Source of the DNA: Bacillota bacterium
GTDB taxonomy: Bacteria; Bacillota; Clostridia; Peptostreptococcales; Anaerovoracaceae
NCBI GenBank assembly: GCA_017515765.1
Contig: JAFWFF010000104.1
Coordinates: 1 to 8,619 of the forward strand
Direction of reading: 5' to 3'
Length of the DNA stretch: 8,619 nucleotides
Positions 6,634 to 8,619 of this stretch are shown here, piece after piece; positions within the stretch are counted from its first letter, which is position 1; each line of letters begins with the position of its first letter. The notes under the pieces were generated by a model. That model did no database searches and was not told the DNA's origin. It saw only the letters and a list, made by a program, of their open reading frames with translations. Made by a program: the position numbers and the translations under genes.

Positions 6634-7333
6634 GTCCGGCACCCTCCAGTTTATAACCCAGCCCCCAGACGACCTTCAGCCATCTCGGATCGGACGGGTC
6701 TATCTCTATCTTCTGCCTCAGGTGGCGGATGTGCACCGAGACCGCGTTCTCCGCGCCGAAAGCGTCCTCTTTCCAGACGTTCTCGTAGATCTGCTGCGAT
6801 GAGTAGATCCTGCCCGGATGGCTGATCAAAAGCTTCAGTATGTTGTATTCGATCGGGGTGAGGGCGACGTTCTCGCCGTCGACGGTGACGGTCTTGGCTT
6901 CGTCGTCCAGCGCGATCGGCCCGACCTTCCAGGTCTTCGCGCTCTCCGGCTCCGGCGCTGCCCCAAGCCGTGTGTAACGCCTGAGCTGGGAGCGCACTCT
7001 TGCGAGCACTTCCGCCGGATCAAAAGGCTTGGTGATATAGTCGTCGGCTCCGACGTTAAGCCCGAGCACCTTGTCGCCGCTCTCGCTCTTGGCCGTGAGC
7101 AGGATGATCGGAACGTTGCTCGTCTCGCGTATCTTAGCGGTCGCCGCTATCCCGTCGAGCTTGGGCATCATGATGTCCAGAAGCACGAGATGTATGTCGT
7201 TGTTTTTCAGGACTTCCAGCGCCTGCCTTCCGTCGTACGCCTCGAACAGTCTGTAATCTTCGCCTGACAGATAGATCTTCAGCGCGGAGACGATGTCGCG
7301 CTCGTCATCGCAGATCAAAATGTTATGCGTCAT
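6626..7333 (-). CDS. Response regulator, OmpR/PhoB family
   Basis: A cytoplasmic transcription factor of 235 residues from ATG 7331-7333. The receiver domain (about 3-118) has the acidic pair D9/D10, the phosphoacceptor D53 in LLDIMMP, the switch T80 in LLTAK and K102 in TKPF, so it should be phosphorylatable. A winged-helix output domain follows (about 137-230), with LTPIEYNILKLL, SVHIRHLRQKIE and the closing WGLGYKLE, all typical of OmpR/PhoB proteins. The longest frame begins with a GTG three codons earlier, but GAGGT (7341-7345) is 7 nt before the ATG and nearly touches the GTG. The stop lies inside the kinase gene start (ATGAGTAA), and the regulator-first order is typical of clostridial pairs. 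An extended -10 promoter and a near-palindrome lie upstream and suggest autoregulation. Confidence 0.95.
   Translation of the reverse strand: MTHNILICDDERDIVSALKIYLSGEDYRLFEAYDGRQALEVLKNNDIHLVLLDIMMPKLDGIAATAKIRETSNVPIILLTAKSESGDKVLGLNVGADDYITKPFDPAEVLARVRSQLRRYTRLGAAPEPESAKTWKVGPIALDDEAKTVTVDGENVALTPIEYNILKLLISHPGRIYSSQQIYENVWKEDAFGAENAVSVHIRHLRQKIEIDPSDPRWLKVVWGLGYKLEGAGHE
6642..6647 (-). promoter_or_regulatory. Ribosome binding site deciding the kinase start
   Basis: On the minus strand GGAGGG (6647 down to 6642) lies inside the end of the response-regulator gene, 8 nt before ATG 6633-6631. The alternative GTG at 6642-6640 overlaps this site and could not use it, so the shorter kinase start is preferred. 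Confidence 0.8.
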
Positions 7334-7340
7334 TTCTCTC

Positions 7341-7345
7341 ACCTC
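7341..7345 (-). promoter_or_regulatory. Ribosome binding site deciding the response-regulator start
   Basis: On the minus strand GAGGT is followed by 7 nt and then ATG (7333-7331). The upstream GTG (7342-7340) overlaps this site, so the ATG is the likely start and the protein begins MTHNILICDDE. Confidence 0.75.
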
Positions 7346-7352
7346 GCTTTGA

Positions 7353-7361
7353 ATTATATCA
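7353..7361 (-). promoter_or_regulatory. Extended -10 promoter of the two-component operon
   Basis: Read on the minus strand, TGATATAAT matches the extended -10 consensus TGnTATAAT perfectly. No good -35 hexamer is found 16-18 bp upstream (TACTCC at 17 bp), as is usual for extended -10 promoters or those helped by an activator. The start would be near 7346, giving a leader of about 13 nt with the ribosome site at its 5' end. Confidence 0.7.
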
Positions 7362-7391
7362 GCGTATCATTAAGAGGAGTAGGGCAAACAC

Positions 7392-7408
7392 CTTAAGAAT
7401 TTCCTAAG
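7392..7408. promoter_or_regulatory. 17-bp near-palindrome, candidate regulator binding site
   Basis: CTTAAGAA-T-TTCCTAAG pairs at seven of eight positions about the centre at 7400. It can equally be read as two TAAG-containing direct repeats, 11 bp apart (7393 and 7404), the spacing used by OmpR/PhoB dimers. It is centred about 54 bp upstream of the predicted start of the response-regulator transcript, where an activator would sit. Binding is inferred. Confidence 0.5.
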
Positions 7409-7448
7409 CCCGGCGGTTGAAGCCTCATTGCGGGTTCCCGAAGAAGAA

Positions 7449-7618
7449 CGATTTATAACGAGAAGCCGTTTTTTTGTTCGTCTCGTTACGCAGACAGCCT
7501 TTTTTCGGGCTTCTACGTAAAAAACCGCAACGAAACAGGTCGATTTATAACGAGAAGCTGTTTTTTTGTGCGTCTCGTTGCGCAGACGGCTTTTCTTCGG
7601 GCTTCTGCGTAAAAACCG
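7449..7618. repeat. Two tandem copies of a structured intergenic unit (92-bp period)
   Basis: Copy 1 (7449-7527, 79 nt) and copy 2 (7541-7618, 78 nt) match at 71 of 78 aligned positions with one extra A in copy 1. They are separated by 13 nt. Each unit holds two adjacent stem-loops. Stem 1 is AACGAGA/TCTCGTT (7457-7463 with 7481-7487; 7549-7555 with 7573-7579), identical in both, with a T7 run in its loop. Stem 2 is TTACGCAGA...TCTACGTAA (7486-7494 with 7512-7520), extended by AGCC/GGCT (7496-7499 with 7508-7511), with a T-rich loop. The four substitutions that fall in stem 2 keep or improve pairing on the plus-strand RNA. No protein-coding potential is convincing on either strand. It may be a small RNA pair, a leader structure or a dispersed repeat element; no known family is recognised. 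Confidence 0.8.
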
Positions 7619-7627
7619 TCGGACGGT
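7615..7627. repeat. 13-bp palindrome
   Basis: ACCGTC-G-GACGGT has perfect 6-bp arms around a single central base, directly abutting the end of repeat copy 2. It could be a short regulator site or the edge of the repeat element. Nothing else marks its function. Confidence 0.45.
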
Positions 7628-7668
7628 GCGCGGAGCATCAATAAAACCGCAAGGCCGAAGCGGCGGAT

Positions 7669-7698
7669 TTGACGCGCCTGAGCGCGTTTTGATATAAT
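7669..7698 (+). promoter_or_regulatory. Promoter of the acetyltransferase gene with an internal inverted repeat
   Basis: TTGACG (7669-7674, five of six consensus bases) and TATAAT (7693-7698), preceded by TG to make an extended -10 (TGATATAAT, 7690-7698), are spaced by 18 bp. Between and overlapping them ACGCGC (7672-7677) and GCGCGT (7682-7687) form a 6-bp inverted repeat with centre CTGA, a good position for a repressor. The start would be near 7705. The ribosome site GGAGGTG (7711-7717) is 7 nt before ATG 7725. Confidence 0.75.
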
Positions 7699-7724
7699 CT
7701 GATCGTGCCGGGAGGTGTGGAAAG

Positions 7725-8619
7725 ATGATCACATCGAGAGAAATGGAAAAACTGCATGAGAAGACCGCGCGGGTCTACACCATTTACGGGGAGATCCTGG
7801 AGGGTGACTGCGTGCATGATAACGAGGAATACCTCGAGTGCGAATTCGGCCTTGATGAGGAAGGACTGCACATCGCTGACCACATAGTGCTTAAGAGCCA
7901 GATAGCTGCGGCGGAAGAGTGGGACGTCGAGGCCGAGTCCGGACGCCTTCGCGCCGCCGAGATCAGGGAGAGGCTGATGTTCTCGCTCAGGAAATCGTTC
8001 TCTCAGCACCTGAAGCGCTGGGAAGACAACGAAGTGCCGGACAAATACGACCACAACGCTTTCGAGTACTCGGGACAGCCGACGAAAGGCGAGTTCACGC
8101 TCGCTCTCGAGTATCAGAAGGAGCGCGGGGACGGTTTCATCAAGCTGGAGGGGCGCGAACCGCTGGAAGACAGCTTCGGCCTCGGGGAGAACGCCGTGCT
8201 CACGATGGTGATCGAGGAGCCGCCGGCATGCGAGTTGCCAGCCACGGCGGAGATCGAGATTCGCGAGACGCGGTACAAGGACCTGCAGGCGCTTGAGTCA
8301 AAGCATTACGACAGCGTCTACGGGGAGGATTTCTGCGCGAGGAATACCGATGAACTGTACGAGTACCTGGACTTCCGCGGAGCGTATATAGGAGACAGGC
8401 TCGTCGGATCGTATCACTGGTTCAATGACGGTGAGATCACGATCATCGACGGCCTCCTGGTCGACGAAGATTACAGGAACAAAGGGATCGGTACCGCTTT
8501 GATCAAAGACGCCGCGGAGCTCGCGGCCCGGCTCGCGGAAGAGGCAAAGCCCTCCCCCGAGGACAGAAAAAAAGGCAAGCACTGGGTGCTTGCCCTGCAC
8601 GCGGACCGTGACGACAGGC
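7725..8619 (+). CDS. GNAT family N-acetyltransferase with a long unassigned N-terminal region (3' end outside window)
   Basis: The frame runs from ATG 7725 to the window edge without a stop: 298 complete codons and a truncated C-terminus. Residues from about 176 on (IEIRETRYKDL) look like a GNAT fold. The acetyl-CoA binding motif VDEDYRNKGIGTAL (246-259) contains the R/Q-x-x-G-x-G pyrophosphate loop (R251, G254, G256), and a following helix and a WVLALHAD strand are consistent with the fold. The first 175 residues are acidic, lack membrane segments, contain a helical stretch rich in Arg/Glu (about 70-100) and match no domain I recognise. The ribosome site GGAGGTG is ideally spaced, so the long N-terminus is probably real. 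The substrate is unknown. It is transcribed away from the two-component genes from its own promoter. A run of seven A at 8567-8573 is read through in frame. Confidence 0.82.
   Translation, partial: MITSREMEKLHEKTARVYTIYGEILEGDCVHDNEEYLECEFGLDEEGLHIADHIVLKSQIAAAEEWDVEAESGRLRAAEIRERLMFSLRKSFSQHLKRWEDNEVPDKYDHNAFEYSGQPTKGEFTLALEYQKERGDGFIKLEGREPLEDSFGLGENAVLTMVIEEPPACELPATAEIEIRETRYKDLQALESKHYDSVYGEDFCARNTDELYEYLDFRGAYIGDRLVGSYHWFNDGEITIIDGLLVDEDYRNKGIGTALIKDAAELAARLAEEAKPSPEDRKKGKHWVLALHADRDDR

Noticed and set aside
6634..6642. GTG start for the kinase, adding three residues
   Set aside because: The GTG overlaps the GGAGGG ribosome site; the downstream ATG has ideal spacing.
5395..6825. Open frame of 476 codons on the plus strand opposite the kinase and regulator
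   Set aside because: It is antisense to two well-supported genes, spans their junction, and encodes charged composition-biased sequence with no domain.
7449..7618. CRISPR array
   Set aside because: There are only two copies, the repeat is about 79 bp with a 13-nt separator, and there are no cas genes. This does not fit CRISPR repeat and spacer sizes.
7370..7732. Possible 120-residue protein on the minus strand across the repeat region
   Set aside because: It is mostly the translation of the tandem repeat, has no ribosome site at its ATG, and overlaps both divergent promoters.
8567..8573. A7 run in the acetyltransferase as a frameshift site
   Set aside because: The sequence on both sides reads as sensible protein in one frame (RKKGKHWVLALHAD), so no shift is needed.

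Overview
The window looks like chromosomal DNA of a Gram-positive Clostridia-type bacterium (Bacillota, possibly Lachnospiraceae or a relative). The reasons are strong GGAGG-type ribosome sites, consensus sigma-A promoters, a YtrA-type GntR/ABC operon, a histidine kinase of the style common in clostridia, moderately GC-rich coding DNA, and frequent ATA (Ile) and AGG (Arg) codons. The genus cannot be decided from the sequence. No rRNA, tRNA, CRISPR array, insertion sequence or phage gene was seen.

Layout. (1) Positions 2-2351, plus strand: the 3' end of a membrane protein, probably an ABC-2 permease, followed by a compact operon of a GntR/YtrA-type repressor, an ABC ATPase and an ABC-2 permease. 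A 17-bp-arm palindrome sits on top of a near-perfect promoter (TTGACA-N17-TATAGT), which suggests autoregulation. (2) Positions 2352-4686, plus strand: a major facilitator transporter with its own promoter, then a CPBP/CAAX-type intramembrane protease gene split by an apparent one-base frameshift at a run of five G. A rho-independent terminator, usable in both directions, closes this block. (3) Positions 4765-7333, minus strand: a two-component system in which the OmpR-type response regulator gene precedes and overlaps a multi-membrane-span histidine kinase gene. For both genes the ribosome sites favour ATG starts three codons inside the longest frame. (4) Positions 7334-7724: a divergent control region with the response-regulator promoter, a 17-bp near-palindrome, two tandem copies of a structured unit of about 79 bp (92-bp period), short palindromes and the promoter of the next gene. 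(5) Positions 7725-8619, plus strand: a GNAT-family acetyltransferase with a long unassigned N-terminal region, cut by the window end.

How the parts work together. The GntR protein probably senses a small molecule or envelope stress and controls the ABC exporter module. The MFS and CPBP genes are probably co-transcribed. The two-component system probably controls itself and unknown targets. Most of the content is ordinary accessory transport and signalling. The most unusual element is the tandem repeat at 7449-7618: all four substitutions in its main stem keep or improve pairing on plus-strand RNA, which makes it a candidate structured RNA or repeat element. I recognise no known family for it, and no wholly new system is demonstrated here.
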